This document shows positions 25,551 through 34,446 of a stretch of DNA of 64,000 bases, one piece after another. The position numbers and the translations under genes were made by a program. The notes beneath the pieces were generated by a model. It ran no database searches, was not told where the DNA came from, and saw only the letters and a program-made list of their open reading frames with translations. The first letter of the stretch is position 1. Each line of letters starts with the position of its first letter. This DNA comes from an uncultured Lachnospiraceae bacterium (GTDB taxonomy: Bacteria; Bacillota; Clostridia; Lachnospirales; Lachnospiraceae): positions 1 through 64,000 of the forward strand of contig CABSCP010000014.1 in the NCBI GenBank assembly GCA_902476265.1. The letters are read 5' to 3'.

Positions 25551-25579
25551 TTGTATTAAATCCTTTTTTCGATTATAGT
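25551..25579 (+). promoter_or_regulatory. Promoter of the ManC-ManA fusion gene
   Basis: TTGTAT (25551-25556), 17-base spacer, TATAGT (25574-25579). An AGGAGG at 25587-25592 then lies only 8 bases after the -10, so it falls at or near the transcript 5' end and about 40 bases before the apparent start codon. Confidence 0.5.
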
Positions 25580-25632
25580 ATTGTACAGGAGGAAAGGCGC
25601 AAAAGTCAAAAGCTTCTGCGTTTGAATGTGAT

Positions 25633-27978
25633 ATGAAATGTATGGTACTGGCCGGAGGCAGAGGCGACAGGCTCTGGCCGCTTTCGAGGAAAAATTATCC
25701 CAAACAGTTTATTACAATCCATGGCAGCCATTCAATTTTTCAGGAAACCATCGCCAGGAATATGTCCTTCTGTGATGAATTTATCATTGTGACGAATCGG
25801 GAATATCAGTTCATTGTGGAAAATCAGATGAAGGCTTTTCAGGGGCTGACCTATCGCCTTGTTTTGGAAGAAGAAGCGCGCAAAACCACTGCGGCGATCC
25901 TGCTGGCCTGTCTGGAATTTCCGCTTTCGGAGCTTTTGTTCATCGTCCCTTCCGATCATCTGATCAAGGGGGAAGGGTATAAGGATGACATCAACGCAGC
26001 GATCCTTCTGGCAAAGGAGGGAGGACTTGTCACCTTCGGCATGAAGGCACAACAGCCGGATACCAGATTCGGTTATATTAAGAGCAGCGGGCAGGAAGTG
26101 GAACAATTTGTGGAAAAACCCGATCCTAAGCAGGCGGAGGAATATTTTTCTTCCGGTGCATACCTGATCAACAGCGGCATGTTCCTTTTCCAAAACGGGG
26201 AAATGCTTCAAGAGGTCAGAAAGCACTCGCCGGAAATTTTTGAGGCCTGTGAGCGCGCCTTTGAGGATAAGCTGGTGGAAAAGGGAAAGCATATCTTCTA
26301 TCGGCGGGAGGTGCTGGAACAGATTCCGGCCCAGGCCATCGAAAAAACGGTTTTTGAGGGCACCGATAAAGGAAAAGTGGTGCGTGCGTCCTTTGACTGG
26401 CAGGATGTGGGAAGCCTGGAGGACCTGGGAGAGAACGGATTGATGACGGAAGAGGACGCCCGCAAAACCGCACAGTACAACTGTGAAAATACCACGGTCA
26501 TCAACCGGGGCAGCCGCAGTATTGTGGTGGCAAATCATTTAAAGGATGTCACCATTGTCAATACGGATGATGCGGTCTATGTAGGAAAAACGGGGGCTTC
26601 GGAGGAACTGAAGGAACTGCGCCTGGAAAATCCACAGCTGCAGAGTTACTTCGATATGGGACAGGTGATCTATAAGCCCTGGGGCACCTATGAGATTTTA
26701 TCGGCAGCCCGTCAGTATGTGGTGCGTAAGGTGGTGCTCACACAGGGGCGCACTATTTATGCCCATAAACACGCCAGGCGGACAGAGCACTGGATTATCG
26801 TCAGCGGCCGGGCAAAAATCGCGCTGGCGGGAGAGGCGAAGGAATACGGAAGCAACGACAGCATAGAGATTGCGGAAAATACGGTGCATCAGATTTCCAA
26901 TATCGGGGATGTTCCGCTTGTTTTCATGGAAATATCCACCGGCGAAGAAGTCATGGAGCGCGACCTGATATCCGTGGAAAGCCGCGATATCAACGAGGCG
27001 GAACTGGGATTTCGGCCGGAACCTTTTGTGAAGCTCACCCCTGCCTATAAGGATTATCTGTGGGGCGGACAGAAGCTGAAAGAAAAGTATGGAAAGAAAT
27101 GTGATTATGACTGTGTGGCGGAAAGCTGGGAAATGTCCGCTCATGAAGCGGGGCAGAGCGTGGTGGCATCGGGCCGTTACAAGGGCATGCTCTTTGCCGA
27201 TTACCTGACCCGCATCGGCCGGGAAAACTGTGGCTGGAAGTGCCAGTCGGTGGAGCGTTTCCCGATGCTGGTCAAGCTGATCGACGCCAGGGAGAATCTA
27301 TCCGTACAGGTGCATCCGGATGATGCGTATGCACTGGCCCGGGAAAATGAATATGGCAAGAACGAGATGTGGTATATTTTGGAACACGAAGAGGGCGGGT
27401 GCATTTACTGCGGTTTTAAACGGGATGTGACCAGGGAAGAGGTGAAGGCGGCCCTTTTAGACGGAACCATCCTGTCCCTGCTCAACAGGATCCCTGTGCA
27501 GGACGGGGAAGCCTATTACATCCCGGCAGGAACGGTGCACGCTATCGGGAAAGGTGTTGTGCTCTGCGAGGTACAGCAGAGTTCCAACTGTACCTACCGT
27601 CTGTACGATTATGACCGTACCGACAAATACGGAAATAAGCGTACCCTGCACGTGGAGAAAGCGTTGGAAGTCATGGATTACAGCCGCTATGAAATGCCGG
27701 GCTTCCATGATGAACTGGTGGAAAAGGATACCTATACCTGCAGGGTTTTGAGCAGATGCAAATATTTTGAAAGTGCGAGCTATCGTCTCCACGGGGAGAT
27801 GGAACTGCCGGCCTATCCGGATTCCTTCTGCAGCCTTGTGTGTGTCAGGGGAACCGGCACGCTTTCCAACCCGGGTGAAGAATGCGCATTCAGGGCGGGC
27901 GACAGCTTCTTCATTCCCTGTACCAGGGAACGCCTGAAGGTGGAAGGCGACTGTGAAATCATTGTGAGTCATGTATAA
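25633..27978 (+). CDS. Mannose-1-phosphate guanylyltransferase fused to phosphomannose isomerase
   Basis: A 781-residue fusion in three parts. Residues 1-340 are a ManC-type nucleotidyltransferase (VLAGGRGDRLWPLSRKNYPKQF; FGYIKSSG; VEKPD; DWQDVGS). About 345-450 is a cupin like the type II isomerase tail of ManC/AlgA (KPWGTYEIL; YAHKHARRTEHWIIVSG). About 465-781 is a type I phosphomannose isomerase (KDYLWGGQKLKEKYG; LSVQVHPDD; EMWYIL; IPAGTVHAIG). It could run fructose-6-P to mannose-6-P and mannose-1-P to GDP-mannose; phosphomannomutase is not here. No good ribosome binding site is adjacent to the ATG, but MKCMVLAGG is the natural N-terminus. Confidence 0.9.
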   Translation: MKCMVLAGGRGDRLWPLSRKNYPKQFITIHGSHSIFQETIARNMSFCDEFIIVTNREYQFIVENQMKAFQGLTYRLVLEEEARKTTAAILLACLEFPLSELLFIVPSDHLIKGEGYKDDINAAILLAKEGGLVTFGMKAQQPDTRFGYIKSSGQEVEQFVEKPDPKQAEEYFSSGAYLINSGMFLFQNGEMLQEVRKHSPEIFEACERAFEDKLVEKGKHIFYRREVLEQIPAQAIEKTVFEGTDKGKVVRASFDWQDVGSLEDLGENGLMTEEDARKTAQYNCENTTVINRGSRSIVVANHLKDVTIVNTDDAVYVGKTGASEELKELRLENPQLQSYFDMGQVIYKPWGTYEILSAARQYVVRKVVLTQGRTIYAHKHARRTEHWIIVSGRAKIALAGEAKEYGSNDSIEIAENTVHQISNIGDVPLVFMEISTGEEVMERDLISVESRDINEAELGFRPEPFVKLTPAYKDYLWGGQKLKEKYGKKCDYDCVAESWEMSAHEAGQSVVASGRYKGMLFADYLTRIGRENCGWKCQSVERFPMLVKLIDARENLSVQVHPDDAYALARENEYGKNEMWYILEHEEGGCIYCGFKRDVTREEVKAALLDGTILSLLNRIPVQDGEAYYIPAGTVHAIGKGVVLCEVQQSSNCTYRLYDYDRTDKYGNKRTLHVEKALEVMDYSRYEMPGFHDELVEKDTYTCRVLSRCKYFESASYRLHGEMELPAYPDSFCSLVCVRGTGTLSNPGEECAFRAGDSFFIPCTRERLKVEGDCEIIVSHV

Positions 27979-27995
27979 AAAGGAGGTTGTTTTTT

Positions 27996-28829
27996 ATGAA
28001 TGAAGTTTATGAAAAACTGATGAAGTGTTATGAAAGCTTTCGGAGTAAAATTGACTTCAAACCGGAAGTGGCAATTGTCTTGGGCTCCGGTCTGGGAGAT
28101 TATGCCGACGATATCCGTGTGGAAGCAGAGTTGGATTATCATGAAATCGAAGGCTTTCCGGTATCCACGGTGCCGGGACATGCGGGGAAATTTATTTTTG
28201 GTTATGTGAACGACGTGCCTGTGGTGTGCATGAAAGGCAGGGTGCATTATTATGAAGGTTATCCGATTTCCGATGTGGTGCTTCCGGCCAGGCTGATGAA
28301 ACTGATGGGGGCCAAAATCCTCTTTCTGACCAATGCGTCAGGCGGAATCAACCCTTCCTTCACGGCAGGAGATTTCATGATGCTCACCGATCATATTTCC
28401 CTGTGGGCGCCCAATCCCCTGATCGGAGCGAATCTGGACGAGCTGGGCGTGCGGTTCCCGGATATGACCCATGTATATGACCGGGAGCTGCAGGACATCA
28501 TCCGCAGCACCGCCAAAGAATGTGATATTGCTTTAAAAGAGGGCATTTATGCACAGCTCACAGGCCCCTCTTTTGAATCGCCGGCAGAAATACAGCTGCT
28601 TCATAAGCTGGGCGTGGATGCGGTGGGCATGTCCACCGTGGTGGAAGCGATTGCGGCCAATCATATGGGCATGAAAATCTGCTGTATTTCCTGTGTCTGC
28701 AACCTGGCTGCGGGCATGACGGACAATCCGCTGACCCATGAGGAAGTGCAGGAAGCTGCCAATGCTGCTGCGCCCAAATTCCGCAGACTGGTCACAGAAT
28801 CGGTGACCAATTTTAAAAAGGTGCTGTAA
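27996..28829 (+). CDS. Purine nucleoside phosphorylase
   Basis: A 277-residue trimeric-type PNP (PunA/DeoD-2 class) that phosphorolyses inosine and guanosine. Motifs: VLGSGLGDYAD phosphate loop, TVPGHAGK, GRVHYYEGY, NASGGINPSF, and GPSFESPAEI with VGMSTVVEA near the base and ribose site. AGGAGG lies 9 bases before ATG 27996. It heads a salvage cluster with cdd, whose ATG directly follows the stop, and an amidohydrolase. Confidence 0.94.
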   Translation: MNEVYEKLMKCYESFRSKIDFKPEVAIVLGSGLGDYADDIRVEAELDYHEIEGFPVSTVPGHAGKFIFGYVNDVPVVCMKGRVHYYEGYPISDVVLPARLMKLMGAKILFLTNASGGINPSFTAGDFMMLTDHISLWAPNPLIGANLDELGVRFPDMTHVYDRELQDIIRSTAKECDIALKEGIYAQLTGPSFESPAEIQLLHKLGVDAVGMSTVVEAIAANHMGMKICCISCVCNLAAGMTDNPLTHEEVQEAANAAAPKFRRLVTESVTNFKKVL

Positions 28830-29270
28830 ATGGACTGCCGGGAGTTAATCAGGGCAGCGGTGAATGCCCGCCGGATGTCCTATTCCCCCTATTCCCGATA
28901 CCGGGTGGGCGCCGCGCTTTTGACCCGGGAAGGCAGGATCTATACGGGCTGTAATATCGAAAATGCGGCTTATACGCCCACCAACTGCGCGGAAAGGACC
29001 GCTTTTTTCAAAGCCGTCAGCGAAGGACAGCGGGAGTTTGCCGCCATCGCCATTGTGGGAAGTCCGGCAGGAGAGGTGACCCAGTTCGCCTGGCCCTGCG
29101 GCGTTTGCCGGCAGGTGATGATGGAATTTTGCGATCCAGAGGAGTTTTGGGTGATCACCGCAAAATCGGAACAGGAATATCAGATAAGAAAATTAAAGGA
29201 ACTGCTGCCGGAGGGGTTCGGCCCTTTAAATCTGGCAGAGGGATGGAAGGAGCAGATACAGGAAAAATGA
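28830..29270 (+). CDS. cdd: Cytidine deaminase
   Basis: A 146-residue zinc deaminase converting cytidine and deoxycytidine to uridines. Zinc and catalytic residues lie in NCAERTAFFK (Cys and Glu) and PCGVCRQ; GCNIENAAY is the substrate motif. It starts at the base after the PNP stop and overlaps the next gene by four bases, so the three are coupled. Confidence 0.94.
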   Translation: MDCRELIRAAVNARRMSYSPYSRYRVGAALLTREGRIYTGCNIENAAYTPTNCAERTAFFKAVSEGQREFAAIAIVGSPAGEVTQFAWPCGVCRQVMMEFCDPEEFWVITAKSEQEYQIRKLKELLPEGFGPLNLAEGWKEQIQEK

Positions 29271-30544
29271 AGATTCGTTTTTATAATGCAAGAATTTTGA
29301 CGATGAATGGAAATTGGGAACTCACAGAAGGGGAACTCTGGACGAAAGACGAAAGGATTTCTTATGTGGGACCGGCAAAGGAGTCCGGGGACATAAAATG
29401 GGATCAGGAAATCGACTGTGAGGGCAATGTGCTGATGCCCGGTTTTAAAAATGCCCATACCCATTCCGGAATGACGGCCATGCGTTCCTTTGCGGACGAT
29501 ATGCCCCTGCAGGAATGGCTCAATACCAAGATCTTCCCGCTGGAAGCAAAAATGACGGAACAGGACAACAACGATCTGACCAAGCTTGCTATCCTGGAAT
29601 ATCTGACGTCCGGCGTCACCTCTATTTTTGACATGTACCTGTCTCCAAAAGACATTGCCCGGGCCTGCATTGAGATGGGAATGCGCTGCGTTCTGGTGAG
29701 CGGGTTGAATAAATTCGGCCCTTCCGTGGAGGAGATGGAAAACCGCTACAATAAGCTCAACAACATGCACCCGCTGATTTCCTACAGGATGGGCGTACAT
29801 GCGGAATATACCTGTGATAAAGCGCTGCTGGAGGAAGTATCTGCGCTGGTGCACAAATATCAGGCCCCTCTGTTCACCCATTTGTCGGAAACGAAACTGG
29901 AAACGGAAGAATGTGTCGCTCGTTATGGGATGACGCCGCCTCAGTTTCTGGACTCTCTGGGGCTGTTTGATTTTGGCGGCGGCGGTTACCATTGTGTGTA
30001 TTTCACGGAAGAGGACATGGATCTGTTTGCGAAAAAGGGACTGTATATCGTGACCAATCCCGGTTCCAACACAAAGCTGGCCAGCGGTATCGCGCCCATC
30101 GGCCGTTTCCTGGAAAAAGGGATCCCGGTAGCCATCGGTACGGACGGGCCTTCCAGCAATAACTGCCTGGATATGTTCCGGGAGATGTTCCTTGTAACCG
30201 GACTGGCGAAGCTTCTGCAAAAGGACGCTTCCGCTGTGGACGCCCATGAAGTGCTGAAGATGGCTGCGGTAAACGGGGCTCATGCCATGGGTCTGCCGGA
30301 TGCGGACATGCTGGCGGAAGGAAAGCTGGCGGATCTCATCATGATCGATCTCCATCAGCCCAACATGCAGCCGCTTAACAATATCACCAAAAACATCGTC
30401 TACAGCGGCAGCAAGCAGAACGTGAAAATGACCATGATCCACGGAAAAATCCTGTATTATAACGGGGAATATTTAAACGGTGTGGACGCGGAAGCAATCT
30501 ATGCCAAAGCCAACGAGATCATCGCGAGATTGTCTGCTCAGTAA
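29267..30544 (+). CDS. Amidohydrolase of the MTA/SAH deaminase group
   Basis: A 425-residue metal-dependent amidohydrolase (SsnA/MtaD group). Metal ligands: NAHTHSGM near residue 63, a conserved His in YHCVYF, and the Asp in IGTDGPSSNN near 287. Relatives deaminate S-adenosylhomocysteine, methylthioadenosine or adenosine. Start at ATG 29267 overlaps cdd; the frame is open upstream. Operon context with PNP and cytidine deaminase supports nucleoside salvage. The exact substrate is uncertain. Confidence 0.88.
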   Translation: MKIRFYNARILTMNGNWELTEGELWTKDERISYVGPAKESGDIKWDQEIDCEGNVLMPGFKNAHTHSGMTAMRSFADDMPLQEWLNTKIFPLEAKMTEQDNNDLTKLAILEYLTSGVTSIFDMYLSPKDIARACIEMGMRCVLVSGLNKFGPSVEEMENRYNKLNNMHPLISYRMGVHAEYTCDKALLEEVSALVHKYQAPLFTHLSETKLETEECVARYGMTPPQFLDSLGLFDFGGGGYHCVYFTEEDMDLFAKKGLYIVTNPGSNTKLASGIAPIGRFLEKGIPVAIGTDGPSSNNCLDMFREMFLVTGLAKLLQKDASAVDAHEVLKMAAVNGAHAMGLPDADMLAEGKLADLIMIDLHQPNMQPLNNITKNIVYSGSKQNVKMTMIHGKILYYNGEYLNGVDAEAIYAKANEIIARLSAQ

Positions 30545-30750
30545 AAAGGGGTTTTTATTCACAATTTTTATAACGATATGTTACAAAAAATACATGGACT
30601 TTTGTAGAAAAATGGAATACAATTGTACATGTATTTTTTGTTGTACCAAACCGGGATATCTCTTGAAATAGATGTGCCGGAAAGTATGCTTACCGGGGGA
30701 TTGCAGAAAAAAGACTGCCCCGGCGGGCCAAAATTCTTAGGAGGTAGGAG
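30545..30750 (+). promoter_or_regulatory. Structured leader of the purine permease gene
   Basis: A 206-base leader. A perfect 14-bp inverted repeat (ACAAAAAATACATG at 30583-30596; CATGTATTTTTTGT at 30628-30641) could terminate the upstream operon or attenuate. Further on, CCGGG...CCCGG with an inner GCAG/CTGC stem lies just before AGGAGG at 30740. The conserved core of the classic purine riboswitch is not visible. A structured regulatory RNA of another type is possible. Confidence 0.45.
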
Positions 30751-32121
30751 ATGTTAGAGAAAGTCTTCAAATTGAAGGAAAACAAAACCGACGTCAGAAC
30801 AGAGCTCATGGCCGGTCTCACCACATTTATGACCATGGCATATATTCTGGCAGTCAACCCCAATATCCTTTCCGCAGCAGGAATGGATAAGAATGCAGTG
30901 CTGATTGCAACTGCGCTGGCGTCCTTTATCGGGACAGCCATGATGGCATTTTTCGCAAATTACCCGTTTGCCCTGGCGCCCGGCATGGGACTGAATGCGT
31001 ACTTCGCATACACGGTCTGCATCGGTATGGGCTATTCCTGGCAGATCGCCCTGGTTGCGGTGTTTGTGGAAGGCCTGATTTTCATCGTTCTTTCTTTGAC
31101 CAACGTGCGGGAAGCGATTTTTAACTCCATCCCGACTACATTAAAATATGCGGTCAGCGGCGGTATCGGCTTATTCATCGCCTTTATCGGCCTGCAGAAT
31201 GCAAAGCTGATTGTAAACAGCGATTCAACGCTTTTGACATACCAGACCTTTAAGGGAGAAAACTTCCATTCCATCGGTATAGGCGCGATTCTGGCCCTGA
31301 TCGGTGTGCTGATCATCGGGATCCTTTTGGTGAAGCGGGTAAAGGGAGGAATGCTGTTCGGTATCCTGATCACATGGGTGCTGGGCATTCTCTGTGAACT
31401 GGCAGGACTTTATGTGCCCAATCCCGATGCAGGCATGTATTCCGTCATTCCCACTGCATTTGTGAGCTTTGACTTCACCTCCTTAGGACAGACCTTCGGA
31501 CAGGTATTTAAGGCAGATTTTGCATCCTTAAAAGTGCTGGACTTCATCGTGATCATGTTCGCCTTCCTGTTTGTGGATATGTTCGATACCTTGGGCACCC
31601 TGATCGGCGTTGCGTCCAAAGCCGACATGCTGGATAAAGACGGCAAACTGCCCCGCATTAAAGGCGCGCTGCTGGCAGACGCAGTGGCGACCAGCGCGGG
31701 CGCTATTTTAGGGACTTCCACCACCACCACCTTCGTGGAAAGCGCTTCCGGCGTTACGGAAGGCGGACGCACCGGCCTGACAGCCATCACCACCGGCCTG
31801 TTATTCCTGCTGGCCCTGATCTTTTCTCCGTTGTTTTTGACAATTCCGTCCTTTGCAACTGCGCCGGCCCTGATCGTAGTAGGCTTCTATATGATCAGCA
31901 ATGTGGTGAAGATCAACTTCGATGATCCCTCGGAAGGCATTCCGGCATTTTTGGCAATCGCTGCAATGCCCCTGGCATACAGCATTTCCGAAGGCATTTC
32001 CATCAGTGTGATTTCTTACACTTTGTTAAACCTGGTGACAGGAAAGGCAAAAGAGAAGAAGCTTGGCTGGCTGATGTATGTGCTTACAGTTCTGTTTATT
32101 TTAAAATATATTTTCCTGTAA
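30751..32121 (+). CDS. AzgA-type purine permease (NCS2-like)
   Basis: A 456-residue multispanning transporter of the AzgA/PbuG group, taking up hypoxanthine, guanine or adenine with protons. N-terminus FKLKENKTDVRTELMAGLTTFMTMAYI is diagnostic; APGMGLNAYFAYTV and the re-entrant GTSTTTTFVESASGV segment are intact. About 13 hydrophobic segments. AGGAGG precedes the ATG. It complements the salvage enzymes just upstream, although a possible terminator separates them. Confidence 0.94.
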   Translation: MLEKVFKLKENKTDVRTELMAGLTTFMTMAYILAVNPNILSAAGMDKNAVLIATALASFIGTAMMAFFANYPFALAPGMGLNAYFAYTVCIGMGYSWQIALVAVFVEGLIFIVLSLTNVREAIFNSIPTTLKYAVSGGIGLFIAFIGLQNAKLIVNSDSTLLTYQTFKGENFHSIGIGAILALIGVLIIGILLVKRVKGGMLFGILITWVLGILCELAGLYVPNPDAGMYSVIPTAFVSFDFTSLGQTFGQVFKADFASLKVLDFIVIMFAFLFVDMFDTLGTLIGVASKADMLDKDGKLPRIKGALLADAVATSAGAILGTSTTTTFVESASGVTEGGRTGLTAITTGLLFLLALIFSPLFLTIPSFATAPALIVVGFYMISNVVKINFDDPSEGIPAFLAIAAMPLAYSISEGISISVISYTLLNLVTGKAKEKKLGWLMYVLTVLFILKYIFL

Positions 32122-32139
32122 AACCGGGGATTTCAACGG

Positions 32140-32167
32140 GAGGATCAGCGATGCTGATCCTCTTTTT
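32140..32167 (+). terminator. Terminator of the permease gene
   Basis: GAGGATCAGC (32140-32149), loop GAT, GCTGATCCTC (32153-32162), then TTTTT. A perfect 10-bp stem. Confidence 0.95.
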
Positions 32168-32189
32168 GCATATTATGCATATTATGCGG

Positions 32190-32218
32190 TTGTTTACTGT
32201 GTTAAAGTCTGTTATAAT
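32190..32218 (+). promoter_or_regulatory. Promoter of the Sir2-like/hisHF gene group
   Basis: TTGTTT (32190-32195), 17-base spacer, TATAAT (32213-32218). A tandem TATTATGC duplication lies just upstream (32171-32187). Confidence 0.65.
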
Positions 32219-32249
32219 ACGTTAAGAAAAAAAGAGAAAGGTGTCGGTT

Positions 32250-33050
32250 ATGCTGGAGAAGATAAAGGAATCGGTAAATGAGGCGCAGCTTGTGCTGGTG
32301 GGGATCGGGACGGAGTTTGCCCAGCCGTTTGATAAAATGGAACAGGATCCGTTTTATGCGCCCCTCCTGGAACAGGCAGGGGAAGAGGAGAATGCAGAGC
32401 AGCTTCTGCAATTTCTTCATTTTCACTATTTGAAGCGCCATCCGGATGAAAAGATCATCCTGGCATATGACCGGCTGGCAGAACTGCTGCAGGAAAAAAA
32501 CTATTTCATCGTTTCCCTTTGTACGGATGACAATATCTTTCGGTCCGGTCTGGATCCGAAACGGATCGTGACGCCCTGCGGCGGCTATCGGGCCATGCAG
32601 TGTGGGAAGGAATGTGTGAAGGATCAGGAAATGCTCGTGACGGATGAAAATGTGATGCAGGAGCTGTTAAGAAGCATCGATGACTGCGGACAAGATTTCA
32701 ACAGGATTGATTTCCCGGTCTGTGCGGAATGCACGAAGCCGTTGTGGTTTAATCAGATCACTTCCCCGGACTATAAGGAAGAAGGGTATCTTGACCAGTG
32801 GCAGCTGTATACGAAATGGCTGCAGGGCACTTTGAACAGGAAACTCTGTATTCTGGAACTGGGGGTGGGGATGCAGTATCCCCAGGTGATCCGGTTCCCC
32901 TTTGAAAAAATATGTTATTTTAACCAGAAGTCATATTTATACAGAATACACTCCAAATTGTACCAGCTGACAGAGGAGTTGAAAGGGCGGGGGACTTCCG
33001 TCGCCTGTGATCCGGTATCCTTTTTTACGAAAGATGAGGGAGAAAAATGA
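32250..33050 (+). CDS. Sir2-fold-like protein, degenerate
   Basis: A 266-residue protein with a pattern like the sirtuin/Sir2 NAD-binding fold (QLVLVGIGTEFAQPF near the start; IVSLCTDDNIFRSGLD in the middle; CAECTKPLWF; ILELGVGMQYPQVIRFPFEKI). The canonical GAGxSxxSGIPxFR loop and catalytic NDxH are altered, and only part of a zinc Cys set is seen (C-x2-C), so deacetylase activity is doubtful. Start at ATG 32250 behind AAAGG. The stop overlaps hisH by four bases, tying it to histidine genes for an unknown reason. Confidence 0.55.
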   Translation: MLEKIKESVNEAQLVLVGIGTEFAQPFDKMEQDPFYAPLLEQAGEEENAEQLLQFLHFHYLKRHPDEKIILAYDRLAELLQEKNYFIVSLCTDDNIFRSGLDPKRIVTPCGGYRAMQCGKECVKDQEMLVTDENVMQELLRSIDDCGQDFNRIDFPVCAECTKPLWFNQITSPDYKEEGYLDQWQLYTKWLQGTLNRKLCILELGVGMQYPQVIRFPFEKICYFNQKSYLYRIHSKLYQLTEELKGRGTSVACDPVSFFTKDEGEK

Positions 33051-33679
33051 TTGCCATTATTGATTATGATGCGGGGAATATCAAGAGTGTGGAAAAGGCG
33101 CTTCTTTTTCTGCAGGAGGAAACTGTGCTGACCCGCGATCCTGAAAAACTGCTGGCAGCGGAAAAAGTCATTCTGCCCGGGGTGGGCTCTTTCGGGGATG
33201 CCATGGGAAAGCTGAAGGATTATGGGCTGATCGAAGTGATCCGCAGGATTGTGGAAAAAGGAACCCCTTTTCTAGGCATATGCTTAGGGCTGCAGCTTTT
33301 GTTTGAATCCAGTGAGGAAAGCCCGGGTGTGGAAGGGCTGGGAATCCTGAAAGGGAAAATCATCCGGATTCCGGAAGGAAAAGGACCGGACGGATGCCCC
33401 TTAAAAATTCCGCACATCGGCTGGAACTCTCTGGATTTTCCCAAAAAAGGCCGCCTGTTTTCAAATCTTCCTGCGCAGCCTTATGTATATTTTGTCCATT
33501 CCTACTATTTAAAAGCCGAAGAGGATATCGTCACTGCGCGCACCGAATATGGCGTGGCCATTGACGCATCCGTGGAAAAAGGAAACGTGTTCGCCTGCCA
33601 GTTCCATCCGGAAAAAAGTTCGGATACAGGACTGCAGATTTTGAAAAATTTCGTGGCGATCGGCAGAAAGGAAGGCTGA
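33047..33679 (+). CDS. hisH: Imidazole glycerol phosphate synthase, glutaminase subunit
   Basis: A 210-residue class I glutamine amidotransferase that supplies ammonia to HisF. Catalytic Cys in FLGICLGLQLLF, His and Glu in CQFHPEKS; oxyanion region LPGVGSFGDAM. It overlaps the Sir2-like gene by four bases and precedes hisF by two bases. No other his genes are in the window. Confidence 0.96.
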   Translation: MIAIIDYDAGNIKSVEKALLFLQEETVLTRDPEKLLAAEKVILPGVGSFGDAMGKLKDYGLIEVIRRIVEKGTPFLGICLGLQLLFESSEESPGVEGLGILKGKIIRIPEGKGPDGCPLKIPHIGWNSLDFPKKGRLFSNLPAQPYVYFVHSYYLKAEEDIVTARTEYGVAIDASVEKGNVFACQFHPEKSSDTGLQILKNFVAIGRKEG

Positions 33680-33681
33680 GA

Positions 33682-34446
33682 ATGCATACAAAAAGAATCA
33701 TTCCCTGTCTGGACGTCCATGAGGGCAGGGTGGTAAAAGGCGTAAATTTTGTGAATCTGCAAGACGCCGGGGATCCGGTGGAAATCGCTGCCGCCTATGA
33801 CAGGGCGGGAGCGGATGAACTGGTTTTTCTGGACATCACGGCATCTTCGGACGACCGTGCCACGGTGGCGGATATGGTGCGGCGGGTGGCGGAGACCGTT
33901 TTCATCCCTTTCACGGTGGGCGGCGGAATCCGCACGGTGGAAGACTTCCGGGCTCTTTTGAGGGAAGGAGCGGATAAAATATCCGTCAATTCTTCCGCCA
34001 TCAATACGCCCCGGCTGATCAGCGATGCGGCGGACAAGTTCGGAAGTCAGTGTGTGGTGGTGGCCATTGATGCCAGACGGCGTAAGGATGGCAGCGGATG
34101 GAATATATACAAAAACGGGGGCAGGATCGATACCGGCATTGACGCGGTGGAATGGGCCGAAAAGGTGGAACGGCTGGGCGCGGGAGAAATCCTTTTGACC
34201 AGCATGGACTGCGACGGCACCAAAGCCGGTTACGACATCGAACTGACCAAAACCATCTCGTCCCGGGTGTCTGTCCCGGTGATCGCCTCCGGCGGTGCGG
34301 GAGAACTGGCGCATTTTTATGAAGCGCTCACAGAAGGCGGCGCCGAAGCTGCCCTGGCGGCATCTCTTTTTCATTATAAAGAGCTGGAAATCTGCCAGGT
34401 AAAGAAATATCTGAAGGAGAGAGGAGTGGCGGTCAGATGGCAATGA
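33682..34446 (+). CDS. hisF: Imidazole glycerol phosphate synthase, cyclase subunit
   Basis: A 254-residue TIM barrel that closes the imidazole ring and releases AICAR in histidine synthesis. Catalytic Asp in CLDVHEGRVVKGVNF; phosphate-binding FTVGGGIR and ASGGAGEL motifs. Cotranscribed with hisH, and overlapping ung by ten bases. Confidence 0.96.
   Translation: MHTKRIIPCLDVHEGRVVKGVNFVNLQDAGDPVEIAAAYDRAGADELVFLDITASSDDRATVADMVRRVAETVFIPFTVGGGIRTVEDFRALLREGADKISVNSSAINTPRLISDAADKFGSQCVVVAIDARRRKDGSGWNIYKNGGRIDTGIDAVEWAEKVERLGAGEILLTSMDCDGTKAGYDIELTKTISSRVSVPVIASGGAGELAHFYEALTEGGAEAALAASLFHYKELEICQVKKYLKERGVAVRWQ

Noticed and set aside
30545..30750. Canonical purine riboswitch before the permease
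   Set aside because: The conserved joining-loop core and paired loop sequences of the purine aptamer are not visible, so only an unassigned structured leader is reported.
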